This document shows positions 26,518 to 34,918 of a stretch of DNA of 64,000 nt, piece after piece. The position numbers and the translations under genes are program-made. The notes below the pieces were generated by a model that saw only the letters and a list, made by a program, of their open reading frames with translations, was not told the DNA's origin and did no database searches. The DNA is from Lolliginicoccus lacisalsi (lineage in GTDB: Bacteria; Actinomycetota; Actinomycetes; Mycobacteriales; Mycobacteriaceae): NCBI RefSeq assembly GCF_014841105.1, contig NZ_JACYWE010000003.1, forward strand, positions 55,290-119,289. The letters are read 5' to 3'. Each line of letters begins with the position of its first letter. The stretch's first letter is position 1.

Positions 26518-27138
26518 CTAGCGGGAGCGCCAGTGCTGGACGCCGAGGGCGATGAGGCGGAGCTGCTTCTCGCCGCGCTGGAGGATGTCGCGCTCCTCGG
26601 CGGGGTTGCGCCGGTCGGCGCGCAGCAGGTGGTCGATGAAGTCGAGGATGGTGGCGGTGATGAGGTCCGCGACCCATTCGATGTCGTCGAAGTCCCACTC
26701 GCGCATGGCGGGGGCCCGGCTGAGGTCGGCGGCGAGCTCGCGGCCGAAGATGCGGATCTCGGTGGCGATGGCGCGCCGGATCTCGGGGGCTCCGCCGTAG
26801 CGTTCCTGGGTGAGGAACCGGAACTCGCGCTCGTGGTCGCGTACCTGGCGGACCACGATGGTCAGTGACGCCTCGATGGCGAGCGCGTCGGTGTGGCGGC
26901 GGGCGTCGCGGAGGATCTGGCGCAGCGCCTTGGCGCTCATCTCGACGAGGTTGACGCCGAGGTGCTCCATGGAGTCGAAATGCCGGTAGAAGGCGGTGGG
27001 GACGATGCCGACGGCACGGGTGACCTCCCGCAAGGACACGCTCGAGAAACTGCGGTCATCGAGAAGTTCCAATGTCCCGTCGAGGAGTGCCTGGCGGGTC
27101 CGTTCCTTGCGTTCGGTTCTGCTTCCGGGCCCTGTCAC
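26518..27138 (-). CDS. TetR family regulator, divergent from the desaturase locus
   Basis: A 206-residue TetR protein with HTH at about residues 14-58 (RTRQALLDGTLELLDDRSFSSVSLREVTRAVGIVPTAFYRHFDSMEHL) and a C-terminal domain containing FDDIEWVADLITATILDFIDHLL. It is divergent from the reductase-desaturase pair with a 187-base gap, the classic arrangement for a regulator of that pair (compare DesT-like control of fatty acid desaturases). GTG start at 27138. The likely ligand is an acyl-CoA, by analogy only. Confidence 0.87.
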   Translation of the reverse strand: MTGPGSRTERKERTRQALLDGTLELLDDRSFSSVSLREVTRAVGIVPTAFYRHFDSMEHLGVNLVEMSAKALRQILRDARRHTDALAIEASLTIVVRQVRDHEREFRFLTQERYGGAPEIRRAIATEIRIFGRELAADLSRAPAMREWDFDDIEWVADLITATILDFIDHLLRADRRNPAEERDILQRGEKQLRLIALGVQHWRSR

Positions 27139-27243
27139 GACGATAAGTCTAGGGCGACGGGCGGTGGTGCACGCATGAGCACTGTCATGTGGATCACGCG
27201 GGTTGCTGTTGACAGTGGGGGAGGGACACCCCCAAACTATTGG

Positions 27244-27251
27244 GTGTACAC
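27244..27251. promoter_or_regulatory. Palindrome GTGTACAC in the TetR/reductase intergenic region
   Basis: An 8-base perfect palindrome 75 bases before the reductase start. The same octamer occurs at 54010-54017 upstream of another TetR gene. A TTGACA lies nearby (about 27213), but no well-spaced -10 goes with it. Weak evidence for an operator. Confidence 0.3.
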
Positions 27252-27325
27252 ACGTTCACTGAAAGTTCGGGCTTGGATTCGTGTACGGACCGGGCCTAAG
27301 GTTCAGCAACGATGAGGAGATCCCA

Positions 27326-28486
27326 GTGACCACATCGATTACGCCGCGGGCCCTTCCCACCCGACCTAACCCGCCCCGCTTTGGCAAGAAGCCCGCGCTG
27401 CCCAAGGGGCGCCCGTCGCTCGTCAAGCTCTTCGAGGCCCTGGCCACGCCCCATGCGGTGGACCGCTACCTCGAGCTCGTCAACCCCATGGTGACGGTGC
27501 GCGACCTGCGCGCCAAGATCACCAAGGTCGAGCGGCACACCAAGGACACCGTCACCCTCGAGCTGCGCCCCACCCGCCAGTGGAAGGGCTTCGAGGCCGG
27601 GCAGTTCGTGCAGATCGGCGTCGTCGTCGACGGCGTCCGCCACACCCGCTGCTTCTCGCCGGCCAACTCGGTGCACAGGGCCGATGGGCGCCTCGAGCTG
27701 ACCATCAAGGCGCACGCCGATGGCTTCGTCTCCCGCTACCTGCGCGAGAACGCCGAGCCCGGCATGATCGTCGACCTCGCCCAGGCGAACGGCGTGTTCA
27801 AGCTGCCCGCCGAGCGCCCCGAGAAGATCCTGCTGCTCAGTGGCGGCAGTGGCATCACCCCGGTGCTGTCGATGCTGCGCACCCTCGTCGACGAGGGCCA
27901 CCAGGGCGACATCACCTTCCTGCACTACTGCGACACCATCAACGACGTTCCCCATGCCGAGGCCCTGCGCGAGATCGCGGCCAAGCATCCCAACGTCACC
28001 CTGCGCATCGCGTCCACCCTCCCCGGCGGTGGCGGCGACCTCCAGGGGTTCTTCGGGACCGAGCATGTCGACATCGCGGCACCCTGGTTCGCCGACGCCG
28101 AGGCGTACCTGTGCGGCCCGCCGCCGATGATGAACGCCATCCGCGCCTACTACGACGAGCGTGGTCTCGGCGACAAGCTGCACACCGAGGAGTTCCAGGT
28201 GGCCGGGAGCGTGGCCGCCGATACCGAGGAGGCCACCGGCACGATCGCGTTCTCCAGCAGCAACGTGCAGCGGGAGAACTCCGGCACCTCGCTGCTCGAG
28301 GAGGCCGAGTCCGCCGGGCTGAGCCCCGACTACGGCTGCCGGATGGGCATCTGCTTCACCTGCACCGCCGTCAAGAAGACCGGCTGCACCAAGAGCCTGC
28401 TCACTGGCGAGCTGAACGACACCGCGGACGAGCCGATCCAGCTCTGCGTCTCGCAGGCCGTCGGCGACGTCGACATCGACATCTAG
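27326..28486 (+). CDS. Ferredoxin-NAD(P)H-type reductase for fatty acid desaturase
   Basis: A 386-residue flavin reductase with an N-terminal extension, an FAD-binding barrel (HTRCFSPANS at about 106-115), an NAD(P)H domain (LLLSGGSGITPVLSMLR, about 169-185; YLCGPPPMMNAI) and a C-terminal plant-type 2Fe-2S domain with Cys338, Cys343, Cys346 and Cys374. It corresponds to Rv3230c, the partner that passes electrons to the DesA3 stearoyl-CoA desaturase. GTG 27326 has GAGGAG upstream. The desaturase gene follows 144 bases later on the same strand. Confidence 0.93.
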   Translation: MTTSITPRALPTRPNPPRFGKKPALPKGRPSLVKLFEALATPHAVDRYLELVNPMVTVRDLRAKITKVERHTKDTVTLELRPTRQWKGFEAGQFVQIGVVVDGVRHTRCFSPANSVHRADGRLELTIKAHADGFVSRYLRENAEPGMIVDLAQANGVFKLPAERPEKILLLSGGSGITPVLSMLRTLVDEGHQGDITFLHYCDTINDVPHAEALREIAAKHPNVTLRIASTLPGGGGDLQGFFGTEHVDIAAPWFADAEAYLCGPPPMMNAIRAYYDERGLGDKLHTEEFQVAGSVAADTEEATGTIAFSSSNVQRENSGTSLLEEAESAGLSPDYGCRMGICFTCTAVKKTGCTKSLLTGELNDTADEPIQLCVSQAVGDVDIDI

Positions 28487-28630
28487 GCAACGTCGGGGCC
28501 GCGCCCGCCAGCCGGGCCAGCAGGCCCCCGATCCCGGCAGCAAGACCCCGGAATCACTAGCGAAGTACCAGGACAACACCCGTGACGGTGCCCCCATGCC
28601 AAGAACGGGAAACCCAGAAGGAGACACATC

Positions 28631-29881
28631 ATGGCTGTCATCAATCTCCCCGTAACCCCGCCCGCCCTGCCTGGCCGCGAACTGCGCCGCAAGGCCACGT
28701 CCACCCTCGCGAAGGCGCCCATCGCCGGGCGCGCGTTCCGCCCGGCCACCGAGCCGGCCACCGATGAGCCGGTGCGCCTGACCCCCGAGCAGGTCGAGGA
28801 GTTCGGCCGCGAGCTCGAGGCACTGCGCGCACGGATCGTCGCCGACCTCGGTGACAAGGACCGCGACTACATCTACAACCTCATCAAGGTCCAGCGTGGC
28901 CTCGAGGTCGCCGGCCGCGGACTGATGTACGTCCTGCCTGCATGGCCGCTCGCCGTCGCCTCGCTCGGGCTCGCGAAGATCCTCGACAACATGGAGATCG
29001 GCCACAACGTCATGCACGGCCAGTACGACTGGATGCGCGAGCGTGGCCTCAACTCCCGCGTCTTCGAGTGGGACAACGTGTGCCCCGGCGACCAGTGGCG
29101 CCACTCGCACAACTACATGCACCACACCTTCACCAACATCCTCGACATGGACCGTGACATCGGCTACGGCATCCTGCGCATGGACAAGGACCAGAAGTGG
29201 CACCCCTACTTCCTCGGTAACCCGGTCTACGCGTTCCTGCTCATGGTACTGTTCGAGTGGGGCGTGATGCTCCATGATCTCCACGCCGAGGAGTTCGTCA
29301 AGGGCCAGCGCGACATGGGCGAGGTCAAGAAGCTCGCCAAGGGCTGGCTCGGCAAGGCAGGCCCACAGGCGCTCAAGGACTACCTGATCTTCCCCGCGCT
29401 CACCGGGCCCCTGTTCCCGACCACCCTCGTGGGCAATGCCGCGGCGAACCTGATCCGCAACGTCTGGGCCTACAGCATCATCTTCTGCGGCCACTTCCCC
29501 TCCGGCGTGCAGGTGTTCACCAAGGAGGAGACCGCCAACGAGACGAAGGCGGAGTGGTACCTGCGCCAGATGCTCGGCTCGGCCAACATCACCGGCGGCA
29601 AGCTGTTCCACATCATGTCGGGCAACCTGTCGCACCAGATCGAGCACCACCTCTTCCCCGACATCCCGGCGTACCGCTACCCCCAGATGGCGCCCGAGGT
29701 GGAGCGCATCGCCACCAAGTACGGCCTGCCCTACAACAAGGGCGGCTTCACCAAGCAGATCGGCTCCGTGTGGGGCAAGATCTTCAAGCTCGCGCTCCCG
29801 AACTCGCTGGTCAGCCACAACGAGCCAGCCGGTGTGATCGTCGAGCGCAAGGCCGAGGCAGCACCGCAGCCCGCAGCGTGA
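28631..29881 (+). CDS. desA3: Membrane acyl-CoA delta-9 desaturase (DesA3-type), paralogue 1
   Basis: Introduces a double bond into stearoyl/palmitoyl-CoA at the membrane. The 416-residue protein has the diiron histidine boxes HNVMH (His125-129), HNYMHH (His160-165) and HQIEHH (335-340), and four hydrophobic spans. Strong AAGGAGACACATC ribosome site before ATG 28631. The reductase just upstream supplies electrons. A second desaturase lies at 32198. A terminator follows at 29917. Confidence 0.93.
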   Translation: MAVINLPVTPPALPGRELRRKATSTLAKAPIAGRAFRPATEPATDEPVRLTPEQVEEFGRELEALRARIVADLGDKDRDYIYNLIKVQRGLEVAGRGLMYVLPAWPLAVASLGLAKILDNMEIGHNVMHGQYDWMRERGLNSRVFEWDNVCPGDQWRHSHNYMHHTFTNILDMDRDIGYGILRMDKDQKWHPYFLGNPVYAFLLMVLFEWGVMLHDLHAEEFVKGQRDMGEVKKLAKGWLGKAGPQALKDYLIFPALTGPLFPTTLVGNAAANLIRNVWAYSIIFCGHFPSGVQVFTKEETANETKAEWYLRQMLGSANITGGKLFHIMSGNLSHQIEHHLFPDIPAYRYPQMAPEVERIATKYGLPYNKGGFTKQIGSVWGKIFKLALPNSLVSHNEPAGVIVERKAEAAPQPAA

Positions 29882-29916
29882 TCCGCGCGGACGCATTCCG
29901 CGAGTGCTGATGAACC

Positions 29917-29950
29917 AAGGCCCGGGCAGGGCAATCCCCGCCCGGGCCTT
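29917..29950. terminator. Hairpin terminator between desaturase and solute-binding lipoprotein
   Basis: AAGGCCCGGGC (29917-29927) pairs perfectly with its complement (29940-29950) around a 12-base loop. It separates two convergent genes and probably serves both; there is no strong T-run. Confidence 0.75.
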
Positions 29951-29973
29951 GCCGCGCGCGAGGGGCGCTGCCC

Positions 29974-30891
29974 CTACCGTGTCAGGACGGGCACGTCCTC
30001 ATGGTCGGTGAGCCACACGTGCGCGAGCTCCTCGAGGGCTCCCTCGTGATGCAGCTTCTGCAGTGCCAGGGAGGCACATTCCGTGAAATCGCTGTCCTTC
30101 TCCAGGACGAGCCCCAGGAACTCGGTGACCTCGTTGGGGGCGGGGAACCGGCCCACGACCACACCGCCCGCGAGCTGGTCGTTCGCGATGCGCACCGCGG
30201 TCGGCAGGTCTGCCACCAGCGCGTCGATCTCGCCGCTCGCGAGCGCGCTGGCCGCGTCGGCCACGCTGGCGTAGCCCACTGGATCGGTCCCGGGCTCGAT
30301 GGAGTGCTCGGCCGCGTACATGCTCGTCGAGCTCGAGTCCGCCCCGATCGCGAGGTCCTCCAGATCGTCCATCGTCGTCGCTGCCGCGGCGGGCGTGCCC
30401 TCCAGCGCCACCACGGCCTGGGCGACGGCATAGTAGGGGGCGGAGAAATCGACATTCTCGCGGCGCTCGCCCATGATGCTGAACTGGTTGATCGCGAAGT
30501 CGAAGTCTTTCGGTCCAGCCTCGAGCGCCTCGTCGAACGGAACCCGCACGAACACGGTCGCCTCCGGGGAGTAGCCGAGAGTGTCGGCGACCGACCGCGC
30601 GATGGCGCCCTCGAAGCCCTGCCCGCTCGCGGGATCGTTATCGATGATCCACGGGGCGAACGCGGGATCATCCACGGCGATCGTCAGTGCCTCGGGAGCC
30701 ACGGTCCGGCCGCCCCCGGGGCCGCAGCGTGCCGGGATGGTGCCCGCGTCCTCGTTCGGCAGGCGCAGCGAGCCCTGGGGGGTCTGCTCGAACTCCTCCT
30801 CTGGCTCCGGCGTGCTGGACCCGCACGAGGCGGCAACAAGGGCAAGGGCTGCGAGCGGCGCGGCAGCTAGGCGGCGCGAGGGTGTCGGCAT
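29974..30891 (-). CDS. Family 3 extracellular solute-binding lipoprotein, copy 1
   Basis: A 305-residue periplasmic-type binding lipoprotein. Signal peptide with lipobox LVAASC (Cys23), then the SBP family 3 pattern: LTIAVDDPAFAPWIIDN, GQGFEGAIARSVADTLGY, FDFAINQFSIMGERRENVDFSAPYYAV and the second-lobe GEIDALVADLPTAVRIA. Two cysteines conserved with the next gene (in PARCGPGGG and TECASLAL) may form a disulfide. Family 3 usually binds amino acids for ABC importers, but no permease or ATPase gene is adjacent. Copy 2 follows upstream on the same strand. Confidence 0.85.
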   Translation of the reverse strand: MPTPSRRLAAAPLAALALVAASCGSSTPEPEEEFEQTPQGSLRLPNEDAGTIPARCGPGGGRTVAPEALTIAVDDPAFAPWIIDNDPASGQGFEGAIARSVADTLGYSPEATVFVRVPFDEALEAGPKDFDFAINQFSIMGERRENVDFSAPYYAVAQAVVALEGTPAAAATTMDDLEDLAIGADSSSTSMYAAEHSIEPGTDPVGYASVADAASALASGEIDALVADLPTAVRIANDQLAGGVVVGRFPAPNEVTEFLGLVLEKDSDFTECASLALQKLHHEGALEELAHVWLTDHEDVPVLTR

Positions 30892-31017
30892 CGATCACGC
30901 TTCCTCAACGGGTGCGTCCATGATGGACCCATTATGCGGCAACCTGACTCGGCCGCGGGGCATCCAGCGAGGAATGGATGGGGCCAGTGTGGCGTGAGGG
31001 AGCTGGCCGGAGCGAGG

Positions 31018-31926
31018 CTAGGAGAGCGGCGGGATCGCCTCGTCGACTGCCAGCCATTCCGCGGCGAGCTTCTCGAGGGTGCCATCGTCATACATCTGCT
31101 CGAGGGCGATGGTGGCGCACAGGGTGAGGGGGTCGTCCGTCTCCAGCACGAGCCCGTAGAACTCGGTTACCTCGTTGGGCGCGGGGAACTTCCCGACGAT
31201 CACGCCGTCCTCGATCATGGTCTCCGCGATCTGGACGGCGGTGGGCAGATCAGCGACAAGCGCGTCGATATCGCCGTCGGCGAGGGCGGTCACGGCGTCG
31301 CTGAACCCGCCGAAGATCTCGGCGTCGTCGGGGCCGATCACGCTCTCGACGGCGAAGGCACTGCTCGAATGCTTGTATGCCCCGACGCGCAGATCCTCGA
31401 GGTCCGAGATGCTCGACGCTTCAGCGGCCTCCGAGCCCTCTAGCGCCACCACGGCTTGCTCCACGGCGTAGTAGGGCGCGGAGAAATCGATGTTCTTCCG
31501 CCGCTCGCCCATGATCGTGTACTGGTTGATCGCGAAGTCGAATTCCTTCGGTCCGCTCTCCAGGGCCTTGCCGAAAGAGGCGCGGACGAAGCTGACGCTG
31601 TTGCCGTCGAAGCCGAGGCGCTCGGCCACCGTCCAGGCCACTGCGGGCTCGAATCCCTGCCGGTTCGTCGGATCGTTGTCGATCACCCAGGGGGCGATGC
31701 CTTGCTCGTCGACGGCGACCGTGAGCACCCCGGGAACGACGGTGTGCCCGCCGCCAGGGCCGCAATGCGCGGGCAGCGCGGGCGGTGTCTCATCCGGCAG
31801 TTGCAGCGCGCCGGTGGGCACACCAGGTTCCACTGCGGGCCCGGACGAGCCCCCGCAGGAGATGGCCAGCATGGCGCCGAGCGCCACAGGCAGGATGAGT
31901 CGATATCCACGGCTGCGTAGCATCAT
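31018..31926 (-). CDS. Family 3 extracellular solute-binding lipoprotein, copy 2
   Basis: A 302-residue paralogue of the preceding lipoprotein, with lipobox LAISC (Cys24), PAHCGPGGGHTV, GIAPWVIDNDPTNRQGFE, FDFAINQYTIMGERRKNIDFSAPYYAVEQAVVALEG and GDIDALVADLPTAV. The two share long near-identical blocks, which points to a tandem duplication. Start is placed at Met-Met near 31926, the only position giving a signal peptide; the frame continues upstream without a signal. The 126-base gap to copy 1 could permit one transcript. Confidence 0.85.
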   Translation of the reverse strand: MMLRSRGYRLILPVALGAMLAISCGGSSGPAVEPGVPTGALQLPDETPPALPAHCGPGGGHTVVPGVLTVAVDEQGIAPWVIDNDPTNRQGFEPAVAWTVAERLGFDGNSVSFVRASFGKALESGPKEFDFAINQYTIMGERRKNIDFSAPYYAVEQAVVALEGSEAAEASSISDLEDLRVGAYKHSSSAFAVESVIGPDDAEIFGGFSDAVTALADGDIDALVADLPTAVQIAETMIEDGVIVGKFPAPNEVTEFYGLVLETDDPLTLCATIALEQMYDDGTLEKLAAEWLAVDEAIPPLS

Positions 31927-32197
31927 CGCACCTGGGATCCTCTCGGCAAGAACTCTCGGCAGGAAACGGACATTTCCGATTATGGCCCATGGCGCGATCA
32001 TCCGGGGGCGCAAGCGGATCAAAGGAACGCGGGCGGGTGGCCTAGTCGGAACGGCTTTGATCACACATTGTTATATAGAGTGACCTTGTTCATAGGCCCC
32101 TGCTGATTCGATGGGAACTCGGATAGTGTCTACCGGGCCGATCAACGACGATCGCCGCGTGAAGATTACGCGTAGACATGTGAGGGGAGGGTGCGGC

Positions 32198-33496
32198 ATG
32201 GTAGCTCTGCCACTGCTAGGAAAGACCAGGGCAGTGCGGGATATCCCCGCCCGTGGCCTCGCTGTTGCCCAGACCCTCGTGGAAGCGATGCCGATCCCCG
32301 CGCCCACCGTGCTGCGCAAGCCCCAGACCGTCGATGCGCCCCCGGCCCCGCTGCGCCCAGCCCGGCCCGGCGAGACTGGCCGCGACACCGTCCACCTCAC
32401 CCTCGCGCAGGTCGAGGAGCTCGGCCGCGCCCTCGATGAGATCCGCGCCCGCCACCTCGCCGACATCGGCGAGCGCGACCGCCGCTACATCTACAACCTC
32501 CTCAAGGCCCAGCGCGCCCTCGAGATCACCGGCCGCGGCCTGTTCTTCCTCGGATTCATCCCGCCCGTCTGGCTCGCCGCGGTCGCCGCGCTCTCCCTGT
32601 CGAAGATCATCGACAACCTCGAGATCGGCCACAACGTCATGCATGGCCAGTACGACTTCATGCACGAGCGCGGATTCAACTCCCGCATCTTCGAATGGGA
32701 CATGGTCGTGCAATCCGACCTCTGGCGGTACTCGCACAACTACCGCCACCACACGTTCACCAACGTCATCGACGAGGACCGCGACATCGGATTCGGTGTC
32801 ATGCGCATGGACGAGGACCGCCCCTGGCACCCCTTCTTCCTCCTCAACCCCGTGCTCGGCGCCATCATCGTCGTGGGTTTCGAATGGCTCACCGCCCTGC
32901 ACGTCCTCGAGCTCGACCACTCCGTCGTGGGCGACGACACCAGCACCAAGGTCAAGAAGGTCGTCAACCACTGGTGGGCGAAGATCCTGCCCCAGGCGAT
33001 GAAGGACTATGTGTTCTTCCCCGCCCTCACCGGGCCGCTCTTCCCGCTCACCTTCGCCGGCAACGCCACCGCGAGCATCATCCGCAACCTCTGGGTGGGC
33101 AACCTCGTGTTCTGCGGACACTTCCCGGCGGGCGCCCAGACCTTTACCGAGGAAGACATCGCCGGGGAAACGCGCGGCGAATGGTACCTGCGCCAGCTCC
33201 TCGGCTCCGCGAACTTCACCGGATCGAAGGCCCTGCACATCCTCTCCGGCAGCACCGGCCATCAGGTCGAGCACCACCTGTTCCCGGACATCCCGTCCTG
33301 CCGTCTGCCCGAGATCGCCGTCGAGGTGCAAGCCCTCTGCGCGAAGTACAACCTGCCCTACAACACCGGATCGCTGCCCTCGCAGCTGCTGTCCGCCTGG
33401 GCACGCGTCTTCAAGCTCGCCCTGCCCAAATCCATCGTGGGCACGGAGAAGTACCGCACTGTTATCGTGGAACGAGACACCACAGCACCGGCCTGA
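32198..33496 (+). CDS. Membrane acyl-CoA desaturase (DesA3-type), paralogue 2
   Basis: A 432-residue relative of the desaturase at 28631 with the same diiron boxes (GHNVMHGQ, HNYRHHTF, HQVEHHLFP) and the same cytoplasmic arm ERDRRYIYNLLKAQRALEITGRGL. ATG 32198 follows GGAGGG at normal spacing; 29 upstream codons are excluded. It has no reductase of its own nearby and may use the one at 27326. The less GC-rich upstream stretch near 32050-32090 (TTGATC ... TATATA) probably contains its promoter. Chain-length or positional specificity is not readable. Confidence 0.9.
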   Translation: MVALPLLGKTRAVRDIPARGLAVAQTLVEAMPIPAPTVLRKPQTVDAPPAPLRPARPGETGRDTVHLTLAQVEELGRALDEIRARHLADIGERDRRYIYNLLKAQRALEITGRGLFFLGFIPPVWLAAVAALSLSKIIDNLEIGHNVMHGQYDFMHERGFNSRIFEWDMVVQSDLWRYSHNYRHHTFTNVIDEDRDIGFGVMRMDEDRPWHPFFLLNPVLGAIIVVGFEWLTALHVLELDHSVVGDDTSTKVKKVVNHWWAKILPQAMKDYVFFPALTGPLFPLTFAGNATASIIRNLWVGNLVFCGHFPAGAQTFTEEDIAGETRGEWYLRQLLGSANFTGSKALHILSGSTGHQVEHHLFPDIPSCRLPEIAVEVQALCAKYNLPYNTGSLPSQLLSAWARVFKLALPKSIVGTEKYRTVIVERDTTAPA

Positions 33497-33556
33497 GCAC
33501 CGCCAAGCCGGACGAGCGTGGCATCAAGGCCGAACCCCCAGCCGGAAGAAGGAAGC

Positions 33557-33817
33557 ATGGTCGGCAAGCTGGAACAGCGCAAGGACATCGCCCAGCAACT
33601 CGTCGAATCCGCCGCAACGCACGTCGGCCGCATCACCGTGATCATCACTGGCGCGGTCGCTGGCGTCGCGCGCGAGATCGGCGACTGGATCACCGATGGG
33701 TTCGAGATGGCCGAGGCCGCCAAGAAGGCTGGCGAGGACGCGCCCCGGCGCATCGAGCAGCCTGCTCCCCGCGAGATCCTCGACGCCGACCCCGACGACG
33801 ACCTCGACGACGAGTAG
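33557..33817 (+). CDS. Small hypothetical protein downstream of desaturase 2
   Basis: An 86-residue protein with a central moderately hydrophobic stretch (ITVIITGAVAGVAREIGDWITDGFEMAEAA) and a very acidic C-terminus (DADPDDDLDDE). AAGAAGGAAGC ahead of ATG 33557 is a good ribosome site. It lies 60 bases after desaturase 2 and is probably co-transcribed. I do not recognise a family; it could be a membrane-associated accessory of the desaturase. Confidence 0.65.
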   Translation: MVGKLEQRKDIAQQLVESAATHVGRITVIITGAVAGVAREIGDWITDGFEMAEAAKKAGEDAPRRIEQPAPREILDADPDDDLDDE

Positions 33818-33862
33818 GCGCTCAGGTCCGGTCGGGGCGTCGCGCGGGTGCGTCTTGCGCGC

Positions 33863-33915
33863 GAGCGTGCGAAAAGCGACAGCTTTCGCGCCCGGAGCTG
33901 TCGTCGATCGCACTC
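33863..33915. repeat. Palindrome family II, copy a (downstream of the DUF559 gene)
   Basis: Left arm GAGCGTGCGAAAAGCGACAG, right arm its imperfect complement ending in GCACTC. It begins 45 bases after the small hypothetical gene and ends 30 bases from the stop of the convergent DUF559 gene. Pairing is weaker than in copies b and d. Confidence 0.75.
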
Positions 33916-33944
33916 TGAGCAGCGACAGGCCCGCCGGGAAGCCC

Positions 33945-34781
33945 TCAGCACCCGCCCGCTGCACGGAGGGCCGCCCGCACTTCCTCGATGATGAGGTCGG
34001 GGCGCTGCATCATCGGTGCGGTGACCCGCACGACCCGCCAGCCTGCTCGCATCAGGCGATTGCCACGCTCGGCATCGCGGCGGGCCTGCTCGGGGTCGGT
34101 GAAATGATGCGATCCCTCGTACTCGATCGCGACTCTCCACCGCGGCCACGCGAGGTCCGTGCGCCCGATGAACCGGCCACGCGCATCGCGCACCACGAAC
34201 TGGGTGACCGCCCTCGGCAGCCCGGCGCGCAGGAGCAGCAGTCGTAGCACGGTCTCGCGCGGTGACTCGGCGCCAGGGTCCACCAGTCCCGCGAGTGCTC
34301 GTAATCGCGCCGCCCCGGGTGTTGCGCGCAAGGCCCCGGCGAGGTCCAGCAGCGCGTTCGGCGCCAGGTCAGTGGCGCGGCACAGCGCATCGATGTGGCA
34401 TATCGCGGTGTCGGGCTCGTGGCGCCGCGCGAGGTCGAACGCGGTCCGGGCGGGGCTAGTGACCCGCATCCCGAGGCGATCGGTGATGTCGCGGGGGTGG
34501 ATGCGGTCGCGGTGCGCCACGAGGCCGCGCACCCGCACGACTCTGCCCACCGCGACCTCGGCGGGCGCCTCGCCGGGCAGCCACCGGGCGCCATGCACGG
34601 CCGCGGCAGAGATCCCGGTGAGCACGCATGCGCCATCGGCCCACAGCCATGCCGCGCGGGCCTTCACCAGGGGTGTGACGGGCGCAGCAGGGTCGATATA
34701 CACGCCCGGGAACAGGCGGGTGTAGCGGCGTTGCGCGGTGCGCGGCGGGATGCCTCGGTGGGCGGGCTTGAACGGGTGCAC
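33945..34781 (-). CDS. AbiEi-antitoxin-type N-domain fused to a DUF559/Vsr-like nuclease domain
   Basis: A 278-residue protein. Residues 15-70 (RRYTRLFPGVYIDP ... VLTGISAAAVHGARWL) resemble the winged-helix start of AbiEi-type antitoxin-like proteins common in actinobacteria. Residues 190-270 form a DUF559/Vsr-like endonuclease domain with the pattern GRTDLAWPRWRVAIEYEGSHHF (Asp209, Glu220, Glu222, His225-226) and AGWRVVRVT. Nuclease activity is inferred from the fold. The gene is bracketed by two copies of the same palindrome, 30 bases beyond its stop and 56 bases before its start. No toxin gene is adjacent. Many such genes occur per actinobacterial genome; their role is unknown. Confidence 0.75.
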   Translation of the reverse strand: MHPFKPAHRGIPPRTAQRRYTRLFPGVYIDPAAPVTPLVKARAAWLWADGACVLTGISAAAVHGARWLPGEAPAEVAVGRVVRVRGLVAHRDRIHPRDITDRLGMRVTSPARTAFDLARRHEPDTAICHIDALCRATDLAPNALLDLAGALRATPGAARLRALAGLVDPGAESPRETVLRLLLLRAGLPRAVTQFVVRDARGRFIGRTDLAWPRWRVAIEYEGSHHFTDPEQARRDAERGNRLMRAGWRVVRVTAPMMQRPDLIIEEVRAALRAAGGC

Positions 34782-34836
34782 GCGATGTTGGACGCACGCA
34801 CGCCGGGTATGGATCCGTTCCGCGTGAAATTCGTGG

Positions 34837-34893
34837 CGAGTGTGCGAAAAGCGACAGGATTCCTGCGTGGAGCTGTCGTTCTTCGCACACTCG
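34837..34893. repeat. Palindrome family II, copy b (upstream of the DUF559 gene)
   Basis: Arms CGAGTGTGCGAAAAGCGACAG-type (34837-34857) and complement (34873-34893) match at 19 of 21 positions around a 15-base loop. It is the best-preserved copy of the family, between the DUF559 gene and gabD. Confidence 0.88.
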
Positions 34894-34918
34894 AGCAGCC
34901 AAACAGCCAGCCAGCGAA

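Noticed and set aside
27296..29896. Open frame of 866 codons antisense to the reductase and desaturase
   Set aside because: It spans two well-recognised forward genes and their intergenic gap and has shadow-type composition.
33945..34781. AbiE toxin-antitoxin pair
   Set aside because: Only the AbiEi-like N-domain is present, and no AbiEii nucleotidyltransferase toxin gene is adjacent on either side.
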